A stretch of DNA of 45,139 nt, from contig SKJZ01000202.1 of the NCBI GenBank assembly GCA_007121755.1, positions 1 through 45,139 on the forward strand, read 5' to 3'. Positions within the stretch are counted from its first letter, which is position 1. Each line of letters begins with the position of its first letter. The notes under the pieces are model-generated. The model was not told where the DNA came from. It ran no database searches and saw only the letters and a list, made by a program, of their open reading frames with translations. This document shows, piece after piece, positions 7,675-15,373 of this stretch. The stretch comes from Halorhodospira sp. GTDB taxonomy: Bacteria; Pseudomonadota; Gammaproteobacteria; Nitrococcales; Halorhodospiraceae. The translations under genes were made by a program, and so were the position numbers.

Positions 7675-8427
7675 ATGGCTAAATGGGGAATGGTCATCGA
7701 CCTTGACAAGTGCACCGGGTGCCAGGCGTGCACCACCGCGTGCTCCATGGAGAACAACACGCTGCCGGGCGAAAACTGGCAGGACGTCCTCTACTACCAC
7801 GAAGGCGAGTATCCGAGCGCGCAGATGAAGTGGCTGCCGCGTCCTTGCATGCAGTGTGAGGAGCCGTCGTGCGTCCACGTCTGCCCGACCCGGGCCACCT
7901 ACAAGGACGACGAGGCCGGCGGCATCGTCTTTATCGACTGGAACAAGTGCATCGGCTGCAAGTACTGCATGATCGCCTGCCCGTATGGGGTTAGGTTTTA
8001 CGCTGACGAGCAGCCGCTGGTGGAGCCCGACCTGAAGGCCGCATTCCCTGGCGAGGACGGGCAACTCTGGAGCCCGCCGTACCAGGGGCCGCAGGAGGAT
8101 TGGAGCCGGGGCATCGGCATCCAGCCCAAGGGCGTCGTCTCCAAGTGCACCTTCTGTCACCACAAGGTCAGCCAAGCGCCGGCCGGAACGCCCGATCTTG
8201 ATGAGGACGATCCGGATCTCAAGGAGTACGTGCCGGCGTGCGTGCGCACCTGCCCGCCCAAGGCCCGCTACTTCGGCGACTTGGACAACCCCGAGAGCAA
8301 TGTTAACAAGCTCATCGGTAACAAGCGGGGCGTCCGGTTGAAAGATGAGACCGGCAACCGTCCGCAGGTCTACTACTTGGGCGCCGGCGCGAACATTCCC
8401 GCATTCCAGCGCCGTCAGCGTTCCTGA
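7675..8427 (+). CDS. arxB: ArxB-like four-cluster [4Fe-4S] ferredoxin subunit
   Basis: Electron-transfer subunit of 250 residues in the DmsB/NrfC/PsrB group. Four cysteine groups can be read: C13xxC16xxC19xxxC23, CMQCEEPSCVHVCP, CIGCKYCMIACPYG, and CTFC paired with the distant ACVRTCP, enough for four [4Fe-4S] clusters. It has no signal sequence of its own and probably travels through the Tat system with ArxA. It would carry electrons from the ArxA Mo site to the membrane subunit ArxC. It sits 28 bases after arxA with a GGAG site, and 16 bases before arxC. Confidence 0.88.
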   Translation: MAKWGMVIDLDKCTGCQACTTACSMENNTLPGENWQDVLYYHEGEYPSAQMKWLPRPCMQCEEPSCVHVCPTRATYKDDEAGGIVFIDWNKCIGCKYCMIACPYGVRFYADEQPLVEPDLKAAFPGEDGQLWSPPYQGPQEDWSRGIGIQPKGVVSKCTFCHHKVSQAPAGTPDLDEDDPDLKEYVPACVRTCPPKARYFGDLDNPESNVNKLIGNKRGVRLKDETGNRPQVYYLGAGANIPAFQRRQRS

Positions 8428-8443
8428 AAGGGGGTGAGGAACC

Positions 8444-9643
8444 ATGACCGACAATAACGTTATGAAAGGCTCCGCCGGCACCGGTCTCTTGGTGCTGTCC
8501 TTGTTGGTAATGGTGGCGGGCTTCGGCTATGCCGCCATGAACATGGCGGCCCACGGCCACGCCGCGTTCAACACCGACGCCAACGTCGCATGGGGTCAAC
8601 CCATTTCGACCTATCTGTACTTCGCGCTGGCCTCCTCCGGCCTCGGGCTGCTCGCGGCGGTGCCGCTGGTATTCAAGGTCAAGGAGTACTATCCGGTGGC
8701 GAAGCGCTGCATCTTCCTCGCCTTCATCATCCTGATCTCCGGTATGGCCGTCCTGGCCATGGAACTCGGCCACACCTTCCGGATGATCTGGGCGCTGCCC
8801 TTCGGGATGCAGGTGCAGTCGGCGATGTTCTGGATGGGTGTCCTCTACGCTCTGGATCTGCTCTTTTTGCTCTGGAAGTTCCAGCGCATGGAAGGTCGGG
8901 ACTGGGACAGCAAGACGACCTTGCAGATCGGCATCGCCTCCTTCCTCGGCGTGCTGCTGGCCAGCGGTAATTTGGCGCTGATCTTCGGCATGATGAGCAT
9001 GCGGCCGTTCTGGTTCGATCCGTCGCTGCCCATCTACTTCTACCTGACCGGTATCGCCAGCGGCATGGCCGCGTTGGTCTTCTACACCTATCTCGCCTAC
9101 GGCTTCGATCGGGGGAAGATGCCGGCGGCGCTCAGGCAACTTATGGAAGGCGGCCTGCCGAAGCTTTTCGTCACACTGCTCGGAATCACGTTCCTGTTCA
9201 TTATGGTGCGAATGATCACGGGTCTGTACGCCAACGCCCCGGAGATCAATCTGGTCTGGTCGGACTATATCCTCGCCTCGCCGGTCTACCACATATCGCT
9301 GTGGGGCGGCATCCTGCTGCCGTTCCTGCTGCTGCTCTCCCCGACACTACGGGTGCAGCCGGCGGTACAGGTCGCGTGCGCCGTCCTGGTCTTCGGCGGA
9401 CTGTTCGCGGAGCGCTACTTCTTCGTGGTCGGCGGCCAGGTGATCCCGCTGTTCAAGGGCACCTGGGCCTGGGACATCTCCCAGTACGCCCCGTCGGCAA
9501 CGGAGTGGAGCCTGACGTTCATGGGCGCGGCGATGATCTTCGTGCTCTACGTCCTGGGCGAGAAGATGTTCAACCTCTCCGACAGCCCGGCCGACACCCC
9601 GTCAGGTGCGTCGCAACCGGCGGGCGCCAAGGCTACTGCGTAG
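8444..9643 (+). CDS. arxC: ArxC-like NrfD/PsrC-family membrane quinone subunit
   Basis: Polytopic inner-membrane protein of 399 residues with about ten hydrophobic segments (first near residues 10-32, last near 350-372). It matches the NrfD/PsrC family, which anchors molybdoenzyme complexes and exchanges electrons with the quinone pool. In an arsenite-oxidising direction it would reduce quinone, linking arsenite to anoxygenic photosynthesis or anaerobic respiration. The start ATG follows AAAGGGGGTGAGG. It is the last gene before a strong terminator hairpin, so the stoichiometric structural genes end here. Confidence 0.85.
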   Translation: MTDNNVMKGSAGTGLLVLSLLVMVAGFGYAAMNMAAHGHAAFNTDANVAWGQPISTYLYFALASSGLGLLAAVPLVFKVKEYYPVAKRCIFLAFIILISGMAVLAMELGHTFRMIWALPFGMQVQSAMFWMGVLYALDLLFLLWKFQRMEGRDWDSKTTLQIGIASFLGVLLASGNLALIFGMMSMRPFWFDPSLPIYFYLTGIASGMAALVFYTYLAYGFDRGKMPAALRQLMEGGLPKLFVTLLGITFLFIMVRMITGLYANAPEINLVWSDYILASPVYHISLWGGILLPFLLLLSPTLRVQPAVQVACAVLVFGGLFAERYFFVVGGQVIPLFKGTWAWDISQYAPSATEWSLTFMGAAMIFVLYVLGEKMFNLSDSPADTPSGASQPAGAKATA

Positions 9644-9672
9644 CCACGGCGCACTTGTAACGTAGTATGGTC

Positions 9673-9702
9673 GAAGGGCCGGGTACACCCGGCCCTTCTT
9701 TT
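9673..9702 (+). terminator. Rho-independent terminator between arxC and arxD
   Basis: GAAGGGCCGGG (9673-9683) pairs with CCCGGCCCTTC (9688-9698) around TACA, followed by TTTT. This is an 11-pair GC-rich stem and T-tract 30 bases after the arxC stop and ahead of the arxD ribosome site. It should reduce expression of arxD and downstream genes relative to arxB'ABC. Confidence 0.85.
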
Positions 9703-9756
9703 GTCCGGCTCGCGCACGGACCGGAACATCCGTACCAGCAGAGCGGAGCAGAACCG

Positions 9757-10701
9757 ATGAATCGTAACGAACAGCCGTCCGTACCCGACCCGGCGGAGTT
9801 GGACCTCCGCGCCGAACTTCACCTCTGCCTAGGCCGCGCCTTCCTGCCGCCGTCGGAGCCGGAACTGGAACAAGCGCTGGTGGAGGCGCTGCCCCACGAC
9901 CTGCGTGCGCTCAATGAAGCCCTCGGCTACACCGCCGAAAGCAATCCCGAACGGTTCGCCGCCTCGGCCCGTAAGGCATCCACTCAACCCGAGGGCTTGA
10001 TGCGCCTCTACAGCCGTCTCTTTCTAGCGCCGCCGTTCCCCGCGGCTATCAATGCCGGCATCCATCTAGACGGTTCCTTGATGGGCGCCAGCGTGGTCGG
10101 CATGGAGGATTTCTACTTCCGTCACGGTCTGGAGAAGGATCGGGAGTTCAAGGATCTTCCCGACCATCTGGCGCTGCAACTCCAGTTCGTCGCGTACCTG
10201 CTGGAACTGGCCGCCGAGGCACTGCGAGCCGGTGAGGACGAGAAGGCCGCGGAACTCTTGACCGAAACCGCTGCCTTTGAGCAACAGTATATGAAGCGGT
10301 GGCTGCCCCTGCTGATCACCGACATGGAGAAGGCCGAGGCCGAATACGAGGTGCCGGCGGCCTATCGGTACCTGGCAGTGATGGCCCTCGATGCGGTGGC
10401 GTGCGACCTCGAGGCGTGGGGTCGCTGGCCCGGACGCTCCAGTATCACCGAAAGCGCCGAAGCCGATCAGGAGCCGGCAGGACGTCCGGCGGCGGCATCC
10501 GGCGAACGCGCCGCCTGCCGTTGTTGTGGCAATGAGTACCTGCCGGCGGCCGAATTGGCGCAAATGGTCCAAGCCCTTGAGGCGCGCGGGTTGAGCACTG
10601 AACACTTGACCGTCTGCCCTGATTGCAGCGCCGCCGAGATGGGGCTGTCGCCTACCGGGCTCAAGCTTCCGGATGCGGTACGCCGACAGACTGAAAGGTA
10701 A
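9757..10701 (+). CDS. arxD: ArxD-like TorD-family chaperone with C-terminal zinc ribbon
   Basis: Cytoplasmic chaperone of 314 residues for Mo-cofactor insertion and Tat proofreading of ArxA. Residues 15-235 follow the TorD/DmsD helical pattern (LRAELHLCLGRAFLPP, LMRLYSRLFLAPPFPA, FKDLPDHLALQLQFVAYLLELAAEAL). An alanine-rich linker follows, then a putative zinc-binding tail C254xxC257-x29-C287xxC290. The start is ATG 9757 with GGAG ten bases upstream. The same frame runs back to 9667 but would then translate the terminator hairpin, so the longer start is rejected. The gene lies after the operon's internal terminator, consistent with the low amounts needed for a chaperone. The zinc ribbon is unusual for TorD proteins as I know them. 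Confidence 0.82.
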   Translation: MNRNEQPSVPDPAELDLRAELHLCLGRAFLPPSEPELEQALVEALPHDLRALNEALGYTAESNPERFAASARKASTQPEGLMRLYSRLFLAPPFPAAINAGIHLDGSLMGASVVGMEDFYFRHGLEKDREFKDLPDHLALQLQFVAYLLELAAEALRAGEDEKAAELLTETAAFEQQYMKRWLPLLITDMEKAEAEYEVPAAYRYLAVMALDAVACDLEAWGRWPGRSSITESAEADQEPAGRPAAASGERAACRCCGNEYLPAAELAQMVQALEARGLSTEHLTVCPDCSAAEMGLSPTGLKLPDAVRRQTER

Positions 10702-10717
10702 CCACGGCTGGCCCCTC

Positions 10718-11272
10718 ATGCGCCGTCGCGCCCTTACTCCACGACACCTGTTGGCCGCCGCGGTGGTAGCCGCGTTCTGTTGGCAACCCGCCGTAGCGGG
10801 CTTATCCATTGAGGAGTACCTTCCGCCCCAGGAGGAAGGTCTGGACGAAGAGACCCGGCTCCAACGCATGCGGGAGATCGAACAAGAGCGTGAGGAGGCG
10901 CGGCGCCGGGCTGAGGAGCGGGAGCGGCAACTGGAGGAGGACCGGCGGCGGCGGCAGGCCGAATTGGAAGCATTGCCGCCGGGACATCGTGCCTTGTTGG
11001 AGCACTGCGTCGCATGTCACGAGGAACGCGCTCTGCGCCGCACCGGCCGCTCCCGTATCGGCTGGCGCGGCGTCGTTTGGCGCATGGAGATGTTCCAGGG
11101 GGTCGATCTATCCCGAGATGAGCGCCGCTTGATCGTGCGATACTTGGCGGAGGAACACCCTCCCACCGCAGGCCGTATAGCCCGGGAGACCGCAATGGCG
11201 GTTGCCGCGCCGGCGGCCGTCTTTGGTGGTGTTGCCTTCTGGTTGCTCTACCGGCGCAGGAGTCGCAAATGA
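10718..11272 (+). CDS. Membrane-anchored monohaem c-type cytochrome with coiled coil
   Basis: 184 residues. The start chosen at ATG 10718 gives a clean signal peptide (MRRRALTPRHLLAAAVVAAF, cleavage near residue 28); an upstream in-frame ATG at 10673 would bury it. Residues 35-85 are a highly charged Glu/Arg stretch, likely a coiled coil. A single haem motif C97VACH101 follows, with candidate Met ligands in WRMEMFQGVDLS. A C-terminal hydrophobic helix (AAPAAVFGGVAFWLLY) ends in Arg/Lys, so the haem domain would face the periplasm. It begins 17 bases after arxD and overlaps the SlyD-like gene by four bases (ATGA). A role as electron partner of the Arx complex is plausible but unproven. I do not know a named family for it. 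Confidence 0.75.
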   Translation: MRRRALTPRHLLAAAVVAAFCWQPAVAGLSIEEYLPPQEEGLDEETRLQRMREIEQEREEARRRAEERERQLEEDRRRRQAELEALPPGHRALLEHCVACHEERALRRTGRSRIGWRGVVWRMEMFQGVDLSRDERRLIVRYLAEEHPPTAGRIARETAMAVAAPAAVFGGVAFWLLYRRRSRK

Positions 11273-11739
11273 AGATCCGCAAGAACACGGTCGTCTCTGC
11301 CGATTACACGCTCACCACGGAGGGCGGTATCCGCCTCACCGGCAGCGACAGCGAGGGACCGATGGTCTACCTCCACGGCCACCAGCAGGTATTGGACGCC
11401 TTGGAAGACGCACTGGAGGGCGCGGAGCCGAACGAGACACGGTACGTCACCGTTTCGCCCGAAGATGGCTATGGAGAACACGACCCTCGTCTGGTCTTCA
11501 CCGCCCCAAGGGAGAATCTCCCCGATGAACCACTGCGGGAAGGCATGCTGCTGCGGACCACCGAACACGACGGACGCAGCTTCCCGTTACAGGTCGTCGA
11601 AGTCAGCGACGACGGGGCCGCCGTGCTCGACGGCAACCACCCGCTGGCGGGGAAGACGCTCCATTTCGAGATCCAGGTCACCGACGTACGGCCGGCCTCG
11701 TTGGAAGAGGTCCAGCGGCGCCGTGTCACGGAGAACTAA
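11269..11739 (+). CDS. slyD: SlyD-like FKBP-type peptidyl-prolyl isomerase
   Basis: 156-residue FKBP-type isomerase of the SlyD/FkpB class: VVSADYTLTTEGG, YLHGHQQVLDALEDALEGAE, VSPEDGYGEHDPRLVF, then an insert-in-flap domain (GMLLRTTEHDGRSFPLQV) and DGNHPLAGKTLHFEIQVTDV. Such proteins fold proline-containing clients and can bind metals. E. coli SlyD ends in a His/Cys-rich nickel tail; this protein ends VQRRRVTEN and lacks it, so a metallochaperone role is unlikely. The four-base overlap with the cytochrome gene places it at the end of the arx transcription unit. Its stop codon overlaps that of the convergent esterase. Confidence 0.85.
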   Translation: MKIRKNTVVSADYTLTTEGGIRLTGSDSEGPMVYLHGHQQVLDALEDALEGAEPNETRYVTVSPEDGYGEHDPRLVFTAPRENLPDEPLREGMLLRTTEHDGRSFPLQVVEVSDDGAAVLDGNHPLAGKTLHFEIQVTDVRPASLEEVQRRRVTEN

Positions 11740-12404
11740 CTGCTGCTCAAGACTTCCGCCAACCAGGCGTCGATGGCCGCGATCTCTTCCATGCAGACCG
11801 CGTGTTCCATTGGATATTCGCGCCACGCCACTTGGTGACCGAGCCCTTGCAGACAGTCGCGGGCGGCTCGACCCAATTGCAGCGGCACCACCGGATCGTA
11901 ACTCCCGTGGGCCATAAAGATCGGGAGCGTATGGCGGGCGGCGCCCTCGGCGTCGGCACCGCCCGCCAGTGGCGGCAACCAGCAGGAGAGGCCTATCACC
12001 CCTGCCAAGCGCCGGGGATACCGCTGCACCACATGGAGCGCCGTCGCACCGCCTTGGGAGAAACCGGCAACGATCACGCGTTCGGGCGGGACGCCGCGGG
12101 AGTTTTCGTTGTCGATCAGCCGCCGGACCAGTCCTTCGGACTCACGCAGACCCGCCTCGTCGGACGGGGCCGCGCCGCTGAGATCCTTGATGTCGAACCA
12201 GCCGCGCATGGGCATGCCGCCATTCAGCGTGATCGGGCGTACCGGCGCGTGCGGGAAGATGAAACGGACGCCCCGCGCACCGGACCGACGCAGTTCACCG
12301 ACCACTGGCTCAAAGTCGTGGCCATCGGCGCCAAGGCCGTGGAGCCAGATCACACTGGCCGTTACTTGGCCGCCGGTCACAATTTCAACTGGCGCTTCGT
12401 CCAT
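11736..12404 (-). CDS. Carboxylesterase / phospholipase (alpha/beta hydrolase)
   Basis: 222-residue serine hydrolase of the bacterial carboxylesterase/lysophospholipase family related to acyl-protein thioesterases. The oxyanion region is VIWLHGLGADGHDF, the nucleophile elbow is GFSQGG, and the catalytic Asp and His lie in HGSYDPVVPL and YPMEHAVCMEE. The MRGWFDI block is characteristic. There is no signal peptide, so it is cytoplasmic. It is convergent with slyD (stops share CTAA) and divergent from lptM, and is a single-gene unit. Confidence 0.88.
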   Translation of the reverse strand: MDEAPVEIVTGGQVTASVIWLHGLGADGHDFEPVVGELRRSGARGVRFIFPHAPVRPITLNGGMPMRGWFDIKDLSGAAPSDEAGLRESEGLVRRLIDNENSRGVPPERVIVAGFSQGGATALHVVQRYPRRLAGVIGLSCWLPPLAGGADAEGAARHTLPIFMAHGSYDPVVPLQLGRAARDCLQGLGHQVAWREYPMEHAVCMEEIAAIDAWLAEVLSSS

Positions 12405-12435
12405 ACCGTCCTCTATACCCGAGAATTTAAGCGGT

Positions 12436-12441
12436 TATAAT
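12436..12441 (+). promoter_or_regulatory. Putative -10 element upstream of lptM-lysA
   Basis: A perfect TATAAT lies 28 bases before the lptM start, in the short divergent spacer with the esterase gene. No convincing -35 is seen 17 bases upstream (CTATAC), so the promoter is probable but not certain. Confidence 0.45.
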
Positions 12442-12469
12442 CTACCGCCTTGAACGAGGCAATGCTGCC

Positions 12470-12583
12470 ATGCATCGAATCGCCGCTCTAGCCATTATGC
12501 TAACCCTGCTTGCCGCGGGATGCGGGCAGACCGGAGATCTTTATCTCCCGCCACCCCCCGAAGAAGAGGAAAACGACTCGTAA
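12470..12583 (+). CDS. lptM: LptM-like small lipoprotein
   Basis: A 37-residue lipoprotein. The N-terminal signal MHRIAALAIMLTLLAAGC ends in a lipobox with the lipidated Cys18. It is followed by GQTGDLYLPPPP, the conserved start of the LptM (YifL) family, and an acidic tail. LptM assists maturation of the LptD/E lipopolysaccharide transporter at the outer membrane. Position directly upstream of lysA and dapF repeats the usual gammaproteobacterial arrangement. Confidence 0.88.
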   Translation: MHRIAALAIMLTLLAAGCGQTGDLYLPPPPEEEENDS

Positions 12584-12585
12584 TC

Positions 12586-13839
12586 ATGGCTGAATCCGGT
12601 TTCCATCGCGAAGGTGAAGATCTCTACGCCGAGGGGGTGCCGCTGCAGGAGATTGCGGACCGTTTCGGAACCCCTTGCTACGTCTACTCGCGGGGGGCTA
12701 TCCAGGCACGCTGGGAAAGGTACCGTCAAGCGCTCGGCTCTCAGGGCACGTTGTGCTATGCAGTCAAGGCGAACAGCAATCTTGCCGTTCTCGGTATTCT
12801 CGCTCAAGTAGGCGCCAGCTTTGACATCGTCTCCGCCGGTGAGTTAGCGCGTGTTCTGCGGGCCGGCGGTGACGCTGGCCGGGTGACGTTCTCTGGGGTC
12901 GGCAAAGGTACTCAGGAGATCCGGCGCGCGCTGCTGGCCGGGATTCGCTGCTTTAACGTCGAATCGGGCCAGGAGTTGGAGCGGATCGACCGCATCGCCG
13001 GAGAGGTCGGCGTCAAGGCGACTGTCGCAATACGGATCAACCCCGATGTGGAGGCCGGGACCCACCCTCATATCACGACCGGCGTTGAGGCGAGCAAGTT
13101 CGGGGTACCCCTCGAGGAGGCGGAATCGCTCATTACCGGCGCCGAAAAGTACCGCAACGTGCGGGTACAGGGGTTGGCGTTCCATATAGGCTCGCAGCTC
13201 ACCTCTGTGGCGCCCGTCGCCGAGGCGGCCTCGCGCGTCGCCGCCCTTTACGGCCGCCTGCGGGCCGCGGGTGTGCCGCTGGACCACGTGGACGCGGGTG
13301 GCGGCCTCGGTATCCGTTACGCCGACGAAACCCCGCCGACTCCTAAAGAGCACGTAGAGGCGGTCGCTACCGCCTTCGCTGGCATGGAGCCCCGCCTCTT
13401 TCTGGAGCCTGGGCGCGCTATCGTCGGGGAGGCCGGCGTCCTGCTGACCCGGATCGAGTACTTGAAGAGCCACGGCACGCGGCGCTTCGCAGTGGTGGAC
13501 GCGGGGATGAACGATCACCTCCGGCCAGCCCTCTACGACGCATGGCATGAGATCGAGGCCGTCGGCACCACGCGGCGTTCCGCGGACGCCGTAGACATTG
13601 TTGGGCCGGTTTGTGAATCCGCCGATTCGTTGGGCAAGGACCGTTACCTTGAGGTAACACCCGGGAGCGTGTTGGCAATCTACGCCGCCGGGGCCTACGG
13701 TTTTGTCATGGCCTCGCATTACAACAGCCGGCCGCGGCCCGCCGAGATCATCGTCGACGGCCAGCACGCCCACCTCGTCCGGCGGCGTGAGACGGTCGAC
13801 GACTTGCTGCGCGGCGAGTCGCTACTGCCGCGGGGGTAG
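12586..13839 (+). CDS. lysA: Diaminopimelate decarboxylase
   Basis: PLP-dependent decarboxylase of 417 residues making L-lysine from meso-diaminopimelate. The PLP lysine lies in CYAVKANSN. The glycine-rich phosphate site is GGGLGIRY, followed by EPGRAIVGEAG. The active-site Cys is in GPVCESADSLG, and the C-terminal YGFVMASHYNSRPRPAE is conserved. The start is ATG 12586, two bases after the lptM stop; an earlier in-frame ATG at 12520 lies inside lptM. It precedes dapF, giving the last two steps of lysine synthesis in one operon. Confidence 0.95.
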   Translation: MAESGFHREGEDLYAEGVPLQEIADRFGTPCYVYSRGAIQARWERYRQALGSQGTLCYAVKANSNLAVLGILAQVGASFDIVSAGELARVLRAGGDAGRVTFSGVGKGTQEIRRALLAGIRCFNVESGQELERIDRIAGEVGVKATVAIRINPDVEAGTHPHITTGVEASKFGVPLEEAESLITGAEKYRNVRVQGLAFHIGSQLTSVAPVAEAASRVAALYGRLRAAGVPLDHVDAGGGLGIRYADETPPTPKEHVEAVATAFAGMEPRLFLEPGRAIVGEAGVLLTRIEYLKSHGTRRFAVVDAGMNDHLRPALYDAWHEIEAVGTTRRSADAVDIVGPVCESADSLGKDRYLEVTPGSVLAIYAAGAYGFVMASHYNSRPRPAEIIVDGQHAHLVRRRETVDDLLRGESLLPRG

Positions 13840-13844
13840 GCGCC

Positions 13845-14672
13845 GTGCGCTTCACCAAGATGGAAGGGCTGGGCAATGACTTCGTGGTCATTGACGCCGT
13901 CCGCCAGGAAATCGCTTTGACGCCGGAGCGGATACGCTGTCTGGCCGACCGCCGCCGGGGCGTCGGCTGCGACCAAGTATTGATGGTCGCCCCTGCATCC
14001 CATTTGGGGGCCGACTTCCGTTATCGGATCTTCAATGCGGACGGTACCGAGGTGGAACACTGCGGCAACGGGATTCGCTGCCTCGCCCGCTTCATCCGTG
14101 AGGAGGGGCTCTCATCAGCCGGCCGTCTGCGTATCGAGACAGAGGGGCGGGTCACCGAGGTCGAGACGCAACCCGACGGGCATGTCGCCGTCGACATGGG
14201 GCGTCCCGAGTTAGAGCCGCCCCGGATTCCCTTCAACGCACCGGCTCGTGAAAACCGCTACCGCCTCCATACCTCCAGCGGGGAGGTGCGAATCGCCGCC
14301 GTCTCCATGGGCAACCCCCACGCCGTGCTCTTTGTTGACGACGTGCAGAGCGCTCCGGTGGCGGCCCTAGGACCCGAGATCGAACGCCACACGCGGTTTC
14401 CAGCCGGAACGAACGTTGGCTTCATGCAAGTGCTCGATCGGGGGCGGATCCGGCTGCGGGTTTTCGAGCGGGGGGTGGGCGAGACCCCGGCGTGCGGCAC
14501 CGGGGCTTGCGCCGCAGTGGTGGCTGGCCGCCTGGCGGACCGCCTCGACCCGAAGGTCAAGGTGGAACTGCCCGGCGGCGAACTCGTGATAAACTGGCGC
14601 GGCGAAGGGAGGCCCGTATGGATGGTGGGGCCGGGCCGTACCGTATTCCGGGGGGAGATCGACCTGACGTGA
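13845..14672 (+). CDS. dapF: Diaminopimelate epimerase
   Basis: 275-residue PLP-independent epimerase converting LL- to meso-diaminopimelate for peptidoglycan and lysine. GTG start five bases after lysA. The two catalytic cysteines are C73 (HCGNGIRC) and C217 (ACGTGACA), the same numbering as in the Haemophilus enzyme. Its TGA overlaps the GTG of the DUF484 gene. Confidence 0.96.
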   Translation: MRFTKMEGLGNDFVVIDAVRQEIALTPERIRCLADRRRGVGCDQVLMVAPASHLGADFRYRIFNADGTEVEHCGNGIRCLARFIREEGLSSAGRLRIETEGRVTEVETQPDGHVAVDMGRPELEPPRIPFNAPARENRYRLHTSSGEVRIAAVSMGNPHAVLFVDDVQSAPVAALGPEIERHTRFPAGTNVGFMQVLDRGRIRLRVFERGVGETPACGTGACAAVVAGRLADRLDPKVKVELPGGELVINWRGEGRPVWMVGPGRTVFRGEIDLT

Positions 14673-15367
14673 CCGATCACGCCGCGCAACAGACCGAACT
14701 CTATAACGTGGACGAAGAGGCGGTATCCGCCTACCTGTCCGACCATCCCGATCTACTCCTGCGGCGGCCCGAGTTGCTCTCGGCGATCGAGTTGCAGCAT
14801 GAATGTGGCGATGCCCGCTCGCTAATCGAACACCAGGTCGGCGTTCTTCGTGAACAGAACACGGTTCTGCAGCGGCGGCTGAATGAACTGCTGGCGGTGG
14901 CCCGCCACAACGACGGCACCGCCGAGCGCCTGCACCGGCTGACCCTCGAGCTCCTGAACGCGGACGATCTTCACGAAGCCGTGGAGACTCTTAAGGCCGG
15001 GCTGCACGAAGGCTTTCAGGCCGACGCGGTGGGTGTAATCCTGGTGGGAGCCGTCGGCGGCGATCCCCTGCCCGAGGTGGTGACTTACGACGACGCCCGG
15101 CTCCGCGCGCTGGCCGGCGTCCTGGATGAAGGGGTGCCGTTTTGCGGGGTCATTACCGACGCCCAACGCCGCATTGTCTTCGACCAGGCGGCCGACCGAG
15201 TCGCCTCGGCGACCTTGATCCCCCTTGTCGACCGGCGGCACTACGGTGTTCTGGGCATTGGCAGTGACAATCCCGATCGCTTTCACACCGGCCAAGGCAC
15301 TGTCTTTCTGCGGCGGCTCGGCGCCATTGCCGCCCGCGTGGTCAGCCGCCACCTCGGCGACGGCTGA
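14669..15367 (+). CDS. DUF484 family protein
   Basis: 232-residue GAF-like protein of the DUF484 family, which commonly lies between dapF and xerC. The N-terminal block EEAVSAYLSDHPDLLLRRPELL is the family signature. A short coiled coil (QVGVLREQNTVLQRRLNELL) follows, then a GAF-type domain with LIPLVDRRHYGVLGIGSDNP. The start GTG 14669 overlaps the dapF stop (GTGA) and has GGGGGAG upstream; the open frame extends back to 14492 inside dapF but that is unlikely to be used. No biochemical function is established. Confidence 0.88.
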   Translation: MTDHAAQQTELYNVDEEAVSAYLSDHPDLLLRRPELLSAIELQHECGDARSLIEHQVGVLREQNTVLQRRLNELLAVARHNDGTAERLHRLTLELLNADDLHEAVETLKAGLHEGFQADAVGVILVGAVGGDPLPEVVTYDDARLRALAGVLDEGVPFCGVITDAQRRIVFDQAADRVASATLIPLVDRRHYGVLGIGSDNPDRFHTGQGTVFLRRLGAIAARVVSRHLGDG

Positions 15368-15373
15368 CCCGCC

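Noticed and set aside
5142-9643. Sulfite (SoeABC) or polysulfide reductase complex as identity of the molybdoenzyme
   Set aside because: The ArxXSR-like sensory genes, extra Fe-S gene, GRGWG motif and x27 Cys spacing all favour Arx; only a phylogeny would fully exclude others.
9667-9756. N-terminal extension of arxD by 30 codons
   Set aside because: It would translate through a strong terminator hairpin; ATG 9757 has a suitable ribosome site and gives a normal TorD start.
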